This document shows positions 39,700-50,488 of a DNA stretch of 64,000 nucleotides, one piece after another. The position numbers and the translations under genes were made by a program. The notes beneath the pieces are model-generated. The model was not told where the DNA came from. It ran no database searches and was given only the letters and a program-made list of their open reading frames with translations. The DNA is from Sordaria brevicollis (taxonomy: Eukaryota; Ascomycota; Sordariomycetes; Sordariales; Sordariaceae): positions 2,976,001 through 3,040,000 of the forward strand of contig JAUTDP010000007.1 of the NCBI GenBank assembly GCA_033439795.1, written 5' to 3'. Position 1 is the first letter of the stretch, and every line of letters starts with the position of its first letter.

Positions 39700-40450
39700 G
39701 CTAATATTATTATATTAAACCTATTTCTTAATAATATAATAATTTATATTTTTTATAATATATTAAACGTAAAATTAATAAGGGATTTTAAAATAGGCTC
39801 TACGAATAACCTTTTTAAAACCTTTATAAAAATCGCTAATAATAATTATAGGGTTATTAATACTATAATCTTATTATAATCTCTTTAAATAATTAAAATA
39901 CTAAGCGAAATCCTCTTTTATTTCGCTATTAGAAAAATTAAATACGATATTAAAATTATAATATAAAGAATTAACGCTAATTACGTTTAAGAATACAAAA
40001 TTAAATTTATTAACCTATATAAAAAAAAAAGGGAGGTTAATTAAAAACCCCCTAAAGATAATAAAAAAATAAATAAATTAATTAATATAGGTAATAATAA
40101 AAAGTATTTACTTTATACGTATTATTAATTAATAAAATTAACGGATTTACCTTCTATATTTTAATATACTACTTAAAGGTTTAGAATATACGTTTTACCT
40201 TCTTCTCTAATATATCCCTATTATAATAATCGATATAATATTCGATATTATATTCTACTTTATATTTAATAAATAAATTAAATAATATTTTAAATAAGGA
40301 ATAATAATTATATTTAATATAATAAAGGCGCTTCTATATATTATAAACCTCCTACATAATAATAGCAAACTTATAACTATATAATTTTGCAATTAAATTA
40401 TTACCCTAATAAATTATATTAACGATATAAAAGATAGAATTATCTTTTAT
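39700..40450 (-). pseudogene. RIP-degraded MULE transposase core
   Basis: Reading the minus strand through many stop codons gives two motifs of the MULE transposase domain in the right order and spacing. At about 40103-40157 is NPLILLINNTYKVNTF, matching the first catalytic block, with its Asp codon changed to Asn by a G-to-A transition. About 95 codons later, at about 39801-39860, is PIIIISDFYKGFKKVIRRA, matching the second Asp block, then IIKNINYYIIKK. Stops are mostly TAG/TAA, as expected when CAG or TGG codons are hit by RIP. The remainder of the gene extends toward lower coordinates and is split by the inserted LTR element, so its C-terminal part should lie between about 19400 and 20670. 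I could not trace it there. Confidence 0.75.
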
Positions 40451-41247
40451 TAATAAATTTAAAGTATTAAATATACCGTTTATATATAAAGTAATTTACC
40501 GTATAATTATACGAATAATATTAAATAATTTCTCGACGGTAATTTTAATAATATATTTATAATCCTTTTATTTTTACCAACGAAAGTTCGTATTACCTAC
40601 CAAATCTACCGTATTAGAACGAAATTAATTAATTAAATACCGAGAAAATTATAAGGAAAATATATATTTATTTAAGAGGGTAATAATATTTTAAATTTAT
40701 TTTTTTAATAAATTATTTATTATCCTTCTTTATTAATTATATAATCTTTATATTATATAGGTAATTAATTTATTTAATCCCTTCATTATAAATACCCTAT
40801 CTAATTACTTTATATTTATAACTATAGTCGTAATAAAGGTTAATTCGTATAACCCGCCTTCTTCTTTTAATTATTAATTAATTTATTATAATAAAGCCCA
40901 CGCAAGTAATATATTAAAATAAAATATTCGTAACCTTATTTTAAATATTAAAGGAATTAATAATATACTATAATAATAATAGCGGCGGTAATATTAATAA
41001 TTATTATTTTAATAATTAGAGTTAGGTAGGCGTACACTATAATAACCGCGACCGCGACCAACGGGACCGGATTAATAAAATAATAGGGGACCGTGGCGTA
41101 CGGCGTTTTAGGGTTACGGGAGTCTCTATATCAATAGCGATAACGTTAACGACGGCGGTAAATTTAATAATAGTTTTAAAAGAGATTACGCAATTAATTA
41201 ATAATTGCTAGTAATAGTAACTTATATTATAGAGGTTGGGTAACGTT

Positions 41248-41348
41248 AAGCGCCAACGCTAGGCACAGTACTAGCGGTCTGGCTGGCACCTATAAGTAGG
41301 GAAAGTCTTGCCGAATACAATTTGAGGTCTTGCCCGATACCGATTCCG
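41248..41348 (-). repeat. Right terminal inverted repeat of the MULE
   Basis: Reverse-complement partner of the left repeat. It is followed at 41349-41357 by TTACGGTGA, the 9-bp target duplication. Confidence 0.8.
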
Positions 41349-41357
41349 TTACGGTGA

Positions 41358-41916
41358 GTAAGACCAACTGGCTGGCCAGGAGTGACAGGCTCTCAGCTAG
41401 GCTTTTTTTCTCGGCAAGCCCTCGCCGGTCATACCTATCTGCCAACCTAAGTTGTCTAGGGTTTTTTTGACTCCTCAGGTGTTTGGATTCGAATTGACGT
41501 GGCGAAAAAGTTCGAAGCTTGTTAGGGTATGATGCCAAATTGTAATCATGTCTATTGGTTCGAATGGTCAATTCAAATCGAAGATCAGTGGAAGCGAGAA
41601 AGAAGAGTCAACCGAAGAGCCGCTCAAGGTCGGGTGGTACACTTCCCGGCACACTTATTTTGTGTTTCCTGGATCTGTTACGCGAGCACACGGCAGGGCA
41701 CTCAGCACACGGGACCATAGTTGTACGTAGTATGAATGTATACACTATGCTAACAAGCCAAATAAGCTGAAAAAAATACATGCCACCCAACAACTAGGTT
41801 GTATTGTGAAAACCGGGGGGTATCGGGCACGGAAACGGCCACAGACACACAAGTTCCTGAACTTTACCTTCCCACCAACACAAAAGAAAGATCAAATCAA
41901 GTTACTCTGCACTACT
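41358..41916. other. Interval between the transposon nest and the patatin-like gene
   Basis: About 560 bp of normal composition, presumably including the 3' untranslated region of the patatin-like gene. The small open frames here overlap in all phases and have no support. RIP does not appear to have spread past the MULE terminal repeat. Confidence 0.45.
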
Positions 41917-44069
41917 TTAGTGATTAACACAAGTATCCTGCGCCCTGCTCGCCCCGGACCTCCTTTCCCTCTCGAAGCGTTCTCTATCGCTTCCACTCGG
42001 CGAAGGTGCCGCGTGCTGCGCCGACGACATCGGACCCCTGCTACTAGCCTTGCGCCTCAGCCCGCCAGCTTTCAGTCTCCGAGCCTGTTGGTACGCGCGA
42101 TCAAGTTCCGTCTCGACAGCGCAGCGGATCTTGAGTGCCGCCACAGCCGGCCACACACTGCGCTCGCCGCGGAGGATCCAGTATTGGAGCGTTTCATTCG
42201 TGGGTGTTTCAAGCAGCCGGATGAAGTCGCCCGCCGTCACCTCGGGCACAAGCGTAACGCTGGCTCCTGGCACGCGCTCATCTACGAGGAAGCGGCGAAT
42301 GCCAGCGGGGAGCAGTCGCAGGCTGTCGAGCTGACTGAGTCGGTGGCGGATCTCGAGACCCATCATGCGCACGAGGAAGGCGGTCGCCGACATGGTCTTG
42401 TTGCGGGTCTCGAAGAGGGAAGGACCGTGCATGTCGCTTTGGAGGAAGGGGATCAGATAAGGACGCGCTTGGCTGACGATGAAGTGGTTGACGTTGAAGA
42501 GCTCGGCAATGCGCTGGAGGGGAGATTCTCGGTCCGAGTATGAGGCGTGGGTCCAGTGCCGGAAGTCGACGGTGTTGGCGGGCTTCCAGGGGACAATGTT
42601 GCCCTGGGAGTCTTTGCAGAGGATCTTGGTCTCTCTGTCGCCATACAGCGAAGGGGATGAGGCATTGGATGCTAGCGCTGCCGTCCAGATGAGCTATAGT
42701 ATAAGGTCAATAACTTATATCCCATGGTATCCTTGGGGGACATGTCAACCTACCACATTGGGAGCTGTGAGATAGTTCAGGAGGGTTGGGACACCCCCTT
42801 GTCCAGCCGTGGCGACTGTGATGTTCAGTACCCTCTTGCTGCGGTTGTACGCCTCTTCAAACGTAAGATCACCCAAGTTGGACCGGATACAGTGCTCCAA
42901 CACCTTGACATCCAGGAAGTAACCCTCTTTCCAAAACCTAGTCACTCTACGCACTAAAGTCGACCAAGGGTTTGTCCACCAGGAATCCTTCTTATCCCTC
43001 CTTTCACCGTTGCCGGAGTTGCCAAGCTTGCTCGAGAAGGCAGAGAGGTCAATAGCTTCGCCATTCAAGACATGCAGCAGTTCATCTTCCGTATGAACTG
43101 CTACGAGAGCAGCAATCAAAGCTCCGGTCGCAGTACCGGTGATAATCCTTGGAAGAAGTCCGCGCAGGAACAGTGCCTTGGCAACACCAAGATGGCAGAG
43201 ACCAAAGATAGCACCGCCCTGAAATACGAGGGTGCTCCGTCCAAACGCCTGCCTGGTATCGTGGATGAAATCGAGCTTCATTTGTGTCGACATGTAACCC
43301 ATAGTATTGCTGCCACTTCCGCCACCCGCCGTACTGTTTCCGCTGTCTTTGCCGTCATCAGAACTTGCCAACCCGGGACTAACAGGCCTTGCTCCTCTAA
43401 ATCCGGGTGTTAAGCTGTTGCTGGGGTGGTTGTTTCCGGCCCTCCTAGTTGTCGGCAGCATCCCTATCTCCTCGATAACTTCCGCGACCGCAGTGATGTA
43501 CTCCTCGATCAAGATCTTGGTCCCCGCAAAGCTCTTGTTGTAGAGCTTAGGTGCCGTAATGTTACCGAGGTTCCGAACGAGACCGCTGCGCAGAAGATTG
43601 ACGAGGGCGTTAACGTCGCCATTGTCACGCGCAACTTCGATGCTCTCCAACCGCTCATTGATCAGTTTGTAATCGTAATGCCGGCTGATCGGATTGTTGC
43701 GCCACAGGTCGAGGCCGAGGAGGGTGTCGAGCCGGATCGCGGCTTCCTCCCACTCGTCGAATTCGGACGCATTACGGAGAACGTCGAGCCAGACCTCGAC
43801 GGGACTGCGGCGCCGATACCATTCACGAAGTTTCTAGAGAGATGAAGTTAGCCTGGGTCATGTCATGCCTACATGGCCGGCGCCATCCGCCCTCTAAGTG
43901 ATCAAGTCTTGAAGCTTGATGTCGACTCAAGAAATGGGAATTTGACATCGACGAGATATATGATGGAAGACGTATTGGAATCAAGAGCACTCACACCTGC
44001 CCAGAAGAGTACAATGTCCACAAAGATCCTCCAGAACGATATGAATATTGAGGGTATCACCGACCCCAT
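41917..44069 (-). CDS. Patatin-like protein, Tgl3/4/5 triacylglycerol-lipase family
   Basis: Three exons on the minus strand, 44069-43995, 43833-42754 and 42693-41917, giving 643 residues. The introns (161 and 60 nt) are both phase 0, with donors GTGAGT and GTAGGT. Exon 1 encodes a membrane-associating helix (ISFWRIFVDIVLFWAG). The N-terminal Tgl3/4/5-type domain follows, with YDYKLI, LVRNLGNITAPKLYNKSFAGTK and LIEEYI. The patatin domain has the oxyanion block GGAIFGLCHLG at about 231-241 and later LLNYLTAPNV. In yeast, relatives hydrolyse triacylglycerol on lipid droplets. The expected G-x-S-x-G nucleophile elbow reads GTATG at about residues 258-262, so no Ser is present there. This may be a non-catalytic paralogue or may have another mechanism. 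The tail is basic and Ser/Arg-rich. A further 5' exon cannot be excluded. Confidence 0.88.
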
Positions 44070-45768
44070 TGTAAGCAAACAAAAAGAAAACCCCGCCCTC
44101 GGCTTTACGAACAAGTAATGATGTCTGATGTTAGGCGCATAAAAAACGGTTGTATCAATAACATGTCCCGATCTCGTCTGCCTCTACTTGTTGAGTTTGT
44201 CGGTGGCAGATGAAGCGGCAGGAGCGAGTGGAAACATGCGCAACTGCTGTTTCTGCGGCAAAAGAAATGTGTAAATGAGAGTGAAGAATGAGGAATGTGA
44301 TGCGGCAGCCGCGGCGGATATGCCTAGGTAGGTACGGTTAGGTACGTAGTTGTTGTTGGATAAGGAATGAGCGAGTATGTTGTGTCACGGCGTGTATCTC
44401 GGAAAGGTCAATCAGCTGACAAAGGGATTGTTCGATGTTTCTTTGCCTGTCGCCTCTTGATCGGAACTGAATGGAACGAATTGAATCGGAAACGAGAGGC
44501 TCGGATGAAGATGTCCGGGATGTGTTGCGAAAAAAAAAAAAAGCTTAAACCATACTGGACCAGGTCCGTGTCATTCCATGTTTTCGGTCGGGTTTGGTGT
44601 CCAGTCTTTCACAGGCGCGTCGAACGGTGGAAGAAGATGCAAATGGCAAGTCTGGCCGGAAGTTAAGGGGGTGTGGGTTTGTGTGGGCCGAGTGGACACT
44701 GAACTTGTGTGCCCGACGTCAGCTGCTGGGTCCCTCAGGCAGGCACTCCCCACCCAATTGATGCAGGGTTCCCGTGGCATGTGACAGCGAATTTTGAATC
44801 TCAATTCTCGGACAAGCCCTATTGTCGCATCGCTAGAATCCCATTCGCTCCCCCACAATTGGCATGACAGGGCCCGACGGCCCTGGTTGCCGTTGAGAAT
44901 CTCGTTCGCGGCGGGAATCCGAGAAATGAAATATCGGGATGACATCGATAACACGGGGGAAAAAAAGAGAAAAACAGAATTGTCACTTACAGTTTTACAA
45001 AGGTGAGGATTGACAGGAAGCACAGGTATGCTGTCTTCAGGAACACGCACGATAACCTCATCCGTAGAGGTGATGTTGATGTCGGCATGGTACCTTGCGC
45101 TACTGTCTACATAAGTGGTGCCGAAGGTTTCGGTTGCCGGCAATGACACGTGTGACGGGGGTGACAGACATCGTTAACGCACAACATCGAGAATTCTTGA
45201 CCTCGCGCTACAACGGCGGCTACGTATAAGAGTCTTGCTTCAAATAATTGCTCATTTTTAGGGGGCATGTGAAAGCGTTATGGTTAAGAGTTTGAGACCA
45301 GAAAGGTTGCACTACGAGGTGACACCAAATCAAATATCCATACAAGAAGTTGTAACAAGGCCTGAAGATATGAACAAGCCCAATCCAGAATGCATCTTCC
45401 ATAATGACACAAGTACCCGCATTCTGGCACCATTTCACTCAAAGCATCGCCAAAATCTCGATCTCGTCCTGCACTCCGAGAGCTGAGCCATTCTACTTCA
45501 GATATGTAACACGAACACAAGGCCAAAACACACAGACATAACAAAGTCTCTATACAAGCAATGATAGCCATCCCGGAATGCATTCGTATCTTCTTAGATA
45601 TGCCAGAAAAAAAGCAAGCAAACGCGCACCGCCTCTACTGCGCCTGATGTTATGCATGTGAACACAGGGTATCATCTATGCCCGATATCCTCAACATTTT
45701 GAACCCCATCCCCAAACACCTTCCACCAAAACTCAAAGCCTCGCGGTCTTCCTTGACCTCCCCGAGAT
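44070..45768. other. Intergenic region upstream of the patatin-like gene
   Basis: About 1.7 kb between two minus-strand genes. It holds the promoter of the patatin-like gene, a poly-A tract near 44530 and TAGGTAGGTACG-type short repeats near 44325-44350. One coding-like segment (44996-45132) is listed separately. Nothing else is supported. Confidence 0.45.
44996..45132 (-). other. Coding-like segment of unknown affiliation
   Basis: A minus-strand open stretch reads ATETFGTTYVDSSARYHADI, continues through a short acidic segment ending VLPVNPHLCKT, and is followed at once by GTAAGT, a consensus donor. Codons favour C at the third position as in real genes here. No ATG opens this frame, and the nearest upstream ATG (45168) is in another phase. 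It could be an exon of a gene missed by eye, a 5' exon of the patatin-like gene, or a gene fragment. No family is recognised. Confidence 0.3.
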
Positions 45769-48700
45769 CTAGTCGGACGGAGGGGTAGCAATCGAGCCCC
45801 CGTTCATAATGGCAGCCCGGACCTGAGCCTCCATCTCGCTCTGGGTCATCTCCACGGTCGACCAGCCGACCACCTTGTTGGCAAGTTCCAACTTCTTCTG
45901 GCAGGCCTTGTAGACGAGCTCCTCCACGGTATCCTTGCTGATAAGTCGGATAATCTCAACGGGGCGAGTCTGACCGAGACGATGAGCGCGGTTCTCGGCC
46001 TGGATGTCATCCTGCGGGTTGTCCGACTGGTCGAAGATGATCACTTTGTTGGCAGCAGTCAGGTTGATACCTGTACCACCGGAGCCTGTCGTGAGCAAAA
46101 AGACCGGAATAGTCGCGTCGGCGTTAAACTCGTTGATGAGCTCCTGGCGTTCGCTGACATCGGTGTTGCCCTGTAGAGAAAGATATTCGATCTTCTCCGA
46201 GGCCAGACATTCACCCAGGATCTCGATAACTTTGGCGAACCGAGTAAAAACCAAAGCTCGGTCACCGTTCTTCTGGTACTGTCTGATGAGCTTCAGGAGA
46301 GCCTGGACCTTCGCACTCTCCATCCAAGACCCGTCCGGCAGATCGAACTGTCTGATGCACTTGTAGTCTCTGCACCAGAGATGCAGCTCAAAGTCCGAGA
46401 GGGCCTTGAGCTCGTTGATCAAATGTTCGATTTTCGGCTGGCGAAGCTCCGATTGGTCAACCTTCCTCATCAAGATGTCGGCCATCTTTTCCACTGTCTT
46501 ATCATCAAAATAGCGGCGGAATAGCTGCGGATGTATGGCGGACTTCCGGAGCTGAATCCAGACGTTGTTATTATCGTTATCACGACCGACATTGCTAGAG
46601 CCTGGGGCGTCACTCTTCCGGAACCGGCGTTCGTAATCCTTGTAAATCGCCGACTGTGTCTCGTCCATCTCACAGTAAACGACTTTGGCTGTCTTCGGAG
46701 GCATATCCTTCAAGACCTGTTCTTTGCGTCGCTGGAGGATGAAGGGCTCCAGAATCGTCCGAGCACGCGCCACACGTTCGCTATGGAGCAGGGCGCCTTG
46801 AGAAACTGCCGTCAAGGAGAACTTCTGGTTGAATAGTGCTTCCAAATCGTCGAAGTGATCCCGGAAGAGCTCCGGCTCGACGAATTGGAGCAGTGAAATC
46901 ATCTCCATTAGGTTGTTTTGAACAGGCGTGCCGGACAGAATCAGCCGCCATGTGGCAGTAATCTTGAGGAGATCCTTGTATAGCTTAGTTTTGGGGTTTT
47001 TCATTTTATGTCCCTCATCAAAAACCGCAACCATTGGCTTCAACCGCCTCAGGTTCGAGATATCGTCCGGGCGTGACACCTGGGAGTAGGATGTCAGGAC
47101 GACATGGTGGCTGGCGGGGTCATCCAAGATGTTGTCCGCAATTTCGTCGCGGACAGCCTGTGACCCCTGGTACAGGGTCACGTTCAGTCCTGGAGCAAAC
47201 CTCTTGAACTCGGCTGCCCAGTTCGCAAGTGTGGAGGGTGGGACGAAGATAATGTTGGGCCAGGGTTGGTTTCTATCCTCATCCTGATCATGCTTTTCGT
47301 ATTCCTCGACAATCGCAGAGATCAAGCTGATGACCTGGCAAGTTTTGCCCAAACCCTGAAGAGTAAAATAGTTAGCAATATCCATGAGAAGGGAAAAGCT
47401 GGAGAGCCAATCATCGTACTCACCATGTCATCAGCGAGTATGCTCGCATACTGGTTCTCATACAAGAGATACAGCCAGTTGAGCCCATACAGCTGGAAGG
47501 GTTTCATAGTGCAACCGCTCATGAGTTTCGGCTGGCTTAAGGGGAGGTCGACCAGCTTGGTCGTACCATCAATATTGAGAGGCGTAATGGTGCCATCCTT
47601 GTTCTTCACCGTCCGGGGCTGACCGGTTTGGTCGACCTTCCATTTTGAGGTAGCTTCCTTAATCGCAGTTGCTTGCGACTCGCAGACCGCAATGACGTGG
47701 TCAATGCCGTCCAGGGCTTTGGTGTACTCCTTGATGGAGTCCACGATATCTTCGCCAACGGCGGCCCTCGTCGACTTCTTGCGCTTGGTTTTTGTCGCCT
47801 TTGCCGTCATTGTCACTTTCTCAGCATCAGCAACGCTGTCAAAGGGTTGATACGACAGCATGTGCTTCGCAACATCCTCCTTGACGTTGGCAATGGCCAT
47901 GAGCTGGATGGGGTCGCATGTGTTCAGGTACCGAAGGACACGCTCTTCGAAGGCATCCTCTTCAGGATCCCGTTGCGAAAGTTCGGGCTCTGGCTCCGGG
48001 GAGCGCACCGACTTCTTCTGGACATAGGCGTCATCATCTTCGTCGTCGCTAATGAGTGTGATGATCTTCGTCTGCTTAAATTTGGGAGGAAGCTTCTCGA
48101 TCGGTTTGACTGGCGAGCTTTGTGGCGAAGGGCTGCGTCGCCGACGTCCCTGAACTAACCGACGGCGAGCCGGTGCTGCAGGTGCTGGGGAAGGCTTTGC
48201 GGGAGAGTCTTTTGCGCCTATAGACTGCAAAGAGTCCGGAGAAGAAGATCGGTGGGTGACCCAGTCTTCTTGTAGGACGTAAGGTTTCACCGGGCTGGTT
48301 ATAGGACTTCCAAAGTCATCGGACAACTTCTGTTTCTGTTAAGTATGCCAAGTGTTAGTGCGCCGCTGCATGCGATGTCCATCGGAAAATGTGCAGGTCA
48401 AGTACCTTTGACGGTTTCAAGTACACCGCAGATGCAGCCTTCGAGGACGTCTTGAAGGTCGATGGCTGTATGTCGCCTGGTGGGGGCCCTTCGTCTTCTG
48501 AAGAATCACCCGCATAAAGCGGCTTGTTGAATTCATCGTCGTCAATCATTATATAGTCCCGTTTGGCACCCGCTTTGGCCGGGGGTGACCGGGCAGCGGG
48601 AGGTTTGAAGGAAGTTCCCCTCGGGGCCATTGCGCTGGCCAATCGACCTCCGTTGGTTGAGGATTGTTGGCGGAATGGAGACGACGCAGGAACTTCAACA

Positions 48701-48930
48701 ATTGTTGGTGACGACGGGATAGCGGGGGCTCGTGGCTTCACAGTCGGCTGGGAAGCAATCTGGGTTGGTTGTGTAAAATAGGGTGACTGGGAAACAATGC
48801 TGATTTCGTCCTCATCGTCTTCGTCTATAAAATCCAGTTCGGGTTTCGCCCGCCGCTGAGGCATTGGGCTATCGACGACTACGCTTGAAGAGCGCAAAGA
48901 GTCGTCTTCTGGTAGCGACGAGAACGCCAT
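45769..48930 (-). CDS. fun30: SNF2-family chromatin remodeller of the FUN30/Fft type
   Basis: Three exons on the minus strand, 48930-48406, 48335-47424 and 47355-45769, giving about 1007 residues. The acceptor of intron 1 could shift by 6 nt without changing frame. The first 350 or so residues are acidic and Ser/Pro-rich with two D/E clusters. A short helical segment (RVLRYLNTCDPIQLMAIANV) occupies the place of the CUE-like region in Fun30 proteins. The ATPase follows: motif I DDMGLGKT spans the exon 2/3 junction near residue 480, the DEGH box is near 592, and LILSGTPVQNN comes next. The helicase C half has LLTTGSGGTGINLTAANKVI and RAHRLGQTRPVEIIRLI. Fun30-class enzymes exchange or slide nucleosomes, maintain heterochromatin and promote DNA-end resection. 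Residue order and length fit well. A heterochromatin factor next to a large RIP-mutated nest is a coincidence as far as the sequence shows. Confidence 0.93.
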
Positions 48931-49884
48931 TTTCCACTGACGAGAGTGATTCGATCCGATCAAAGAAGGCAAAGTAGTCTTCCAAAACAAAATTGGCGAA
49001 GGAAAAATGGTGTTGTGGAAGTAGGTGTCAAAGGAGTAGGTAGGTGTGAAGGTCGCGGTCGTTTGTCGGACGCGGTCAAAGGCGCAAAACCGATTTTTAG
49101 CGGCGCATGTACTGAGCAAAGCGAACCTAATAAAGAAGGAACAAGAGAACACCCTCGTTCAAAGGAGAATTCAAATTGACCCCAAAACCTGGACCAAAAA
49201 GGGAGCCCGATCGCCGTCACACTTCGCCGTAGGGAAACTTGCGATGCCAAAAAGAAGACGGGATGACAACTGCAAATGGGAGTTGTGTTGTCGGTCCCTT
49301 CCCCAGAACAGAAATGGCTGGGCACACGGCATCCAGTCGTGCAACCGGCTCCAGATTCCTGCCGTCGAGCAATCAACGATCAGCCCTATCTTTCAATCCG
49401 GAGCCCCACACCGCCTCCATCGCGACGCGCATTTGTTCGCTAGGAAATAATGTGGGACAACGCGACCGAACGCCTTCACGTCTCCACGTGCTAGCTTGCA
49501 ACTGGCCCGGCAGGCAAAGAACCACTTAAACACCATGGAGGACAGGGGTAGCCCGCACAGCCAACCAGCGAGCTACGCAATTGCCCAAGCCGAGCTTGTC
49601 CTCATCCTGACATCGAGGCTTCACATTAAGAAACGGAATAATTTATACTCAACATCTTGCCAAGGTTCAAGACTTGAGTAGGTTCCTTTCCTCCCATGAT
49701 ATACCACGTCTAGGCAGTGTACATCTTAGCAAACTCACTGACACAGCAAACAGCTTCCACTTTGTCTTCATCTCACTTGATCTCGTCATCCCACGAACAA
49801 CAACAACAACAACCTAAGACGACAAGCCCTCACGGCCTCTCTATAGCAAACAATACCACCAGCTCGCCGCAAGACGCCCTCAAA
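48931..49884. promoter_or_regulatory. Divergent promoter region, FUN30-type gene / VMA21
   Basis: About 950 bp lies between the two start codons. It includes a CAACAACAACAACAACAACC run at about 49797-49815 in the VMA21 leader. Short frames are unsupported. Confidence 0.5.
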
Positions 49885-50488
49885 ATGGCCACCCGCAGGA
49901 TTATCTCTCAAGAAAAGACTCTCCTCGAAAAGGATGACCGTATTGGTTCCAGCCCAGCGGCAAGCGAGAAGTCCAACATCACGCCAGCCGTCCCTGCGTA
50001 ATCTTCCTATTTCATCCCATACTTATCCTCTTTCTCAGCCATTGATTGCAACACCAAGCTAACCCTCCCTCTTTTTCTGCTCAGTTCCGTAATCATCAAA
50101 CTCCTAGCCTTCACCTTTGCCATGATTGTCATCCCAATCGGCTCCTACTTTCTCACCGTAGACCGTTTGTTTAGTGGTACGTCTTCACATTTCCATCTCT
50201 CCCTCAAGTCCCAATTTCTGTGTCATATCGCCCATTACTCTCTTTTCCCCCATCTCATCCCTTTTACGCTTGCTCATTGACACACACGGACACTTGTCAC
50301 CCTAACATGGAAGAAACGAGACTAACACCCACCCAGGAAACTCTACATACGCCGGCGCCACAGCAGCTATCATGGCCAACGTGGTATTGATTGGGTACAT
50401 CATTGTTGCCATGGCGGAGGATCAGGGAGATCAGGAGAACGAGAAGAAAGGAGGGGGCGGGCAAGTGGAAGAGAAGAAAGATCTGTGA
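49885..50488 (+). CDS. vma21: V-ATPase assembly factor VMA21
   Basis: Three exons: 49885-49997, 50085-50176 and 50337-50488, giving 118 residues. The donors are GTAATC and GTACGT; the second intron is 160 nt. The frame uses the ATG at 49885, which begins MATRRIISQEKTLLEKDD. Two membrane segments are visible: VIIKLLAFTFAMIVIPIGSY and, after a short lumenal loop (DRLFSGNSTYAGATA), MANVVLIGYIIVAMAED. The tail is hydrophilic and ends EEKKDL, a dilysine-type ER retrieval signal. VMA21 chaperones assembly of the membrane sector of the vacuolar H+-ATPase in the ER. Size, topology and tail all match the family. The first donor GTAATC is not ideal, but it is the only splice that keeps the family sequence. 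Confidence 0.93.

Larger units (their letters stand above)
19240..41348 (-). mobile_element. Mutator-like (MULE) DNA transposon, disrupted by nested elements
   Basis: The outermost element of the nest. The ends are inverted repeats: the first 22 bases (CGGAATCGGTATCGGGCAAG then AC) are identical and about 100 bp are recognisably similar. They are flanked by a 9-bp duplication. Removing the inserted LTR element (20678-38433 plus one 5-bp duplication) leaves about 4.35 kb, a sensible MULE size. Relics of a MULE DDE transposase are readable on the minus strand at about 39800-40160. The terminal repeats keep normal composition while nearly everything inside is RIP-mutated. It is certainly inactive. 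Superfamily assignment rests on TIR length, duplication length and transposase motifs agreeing. Confidence 0.85.

Noticed and set aside
18950..41250. AT-rich block as a mitochondrial insertion or centromere core
   Set aside because: CpG is kept while CpA/TpG is lost, LTRs and TIRs with TSDs explain the boundaries, and retroelement and MULE motifs are readable; no mitochondrial gene was recognised.
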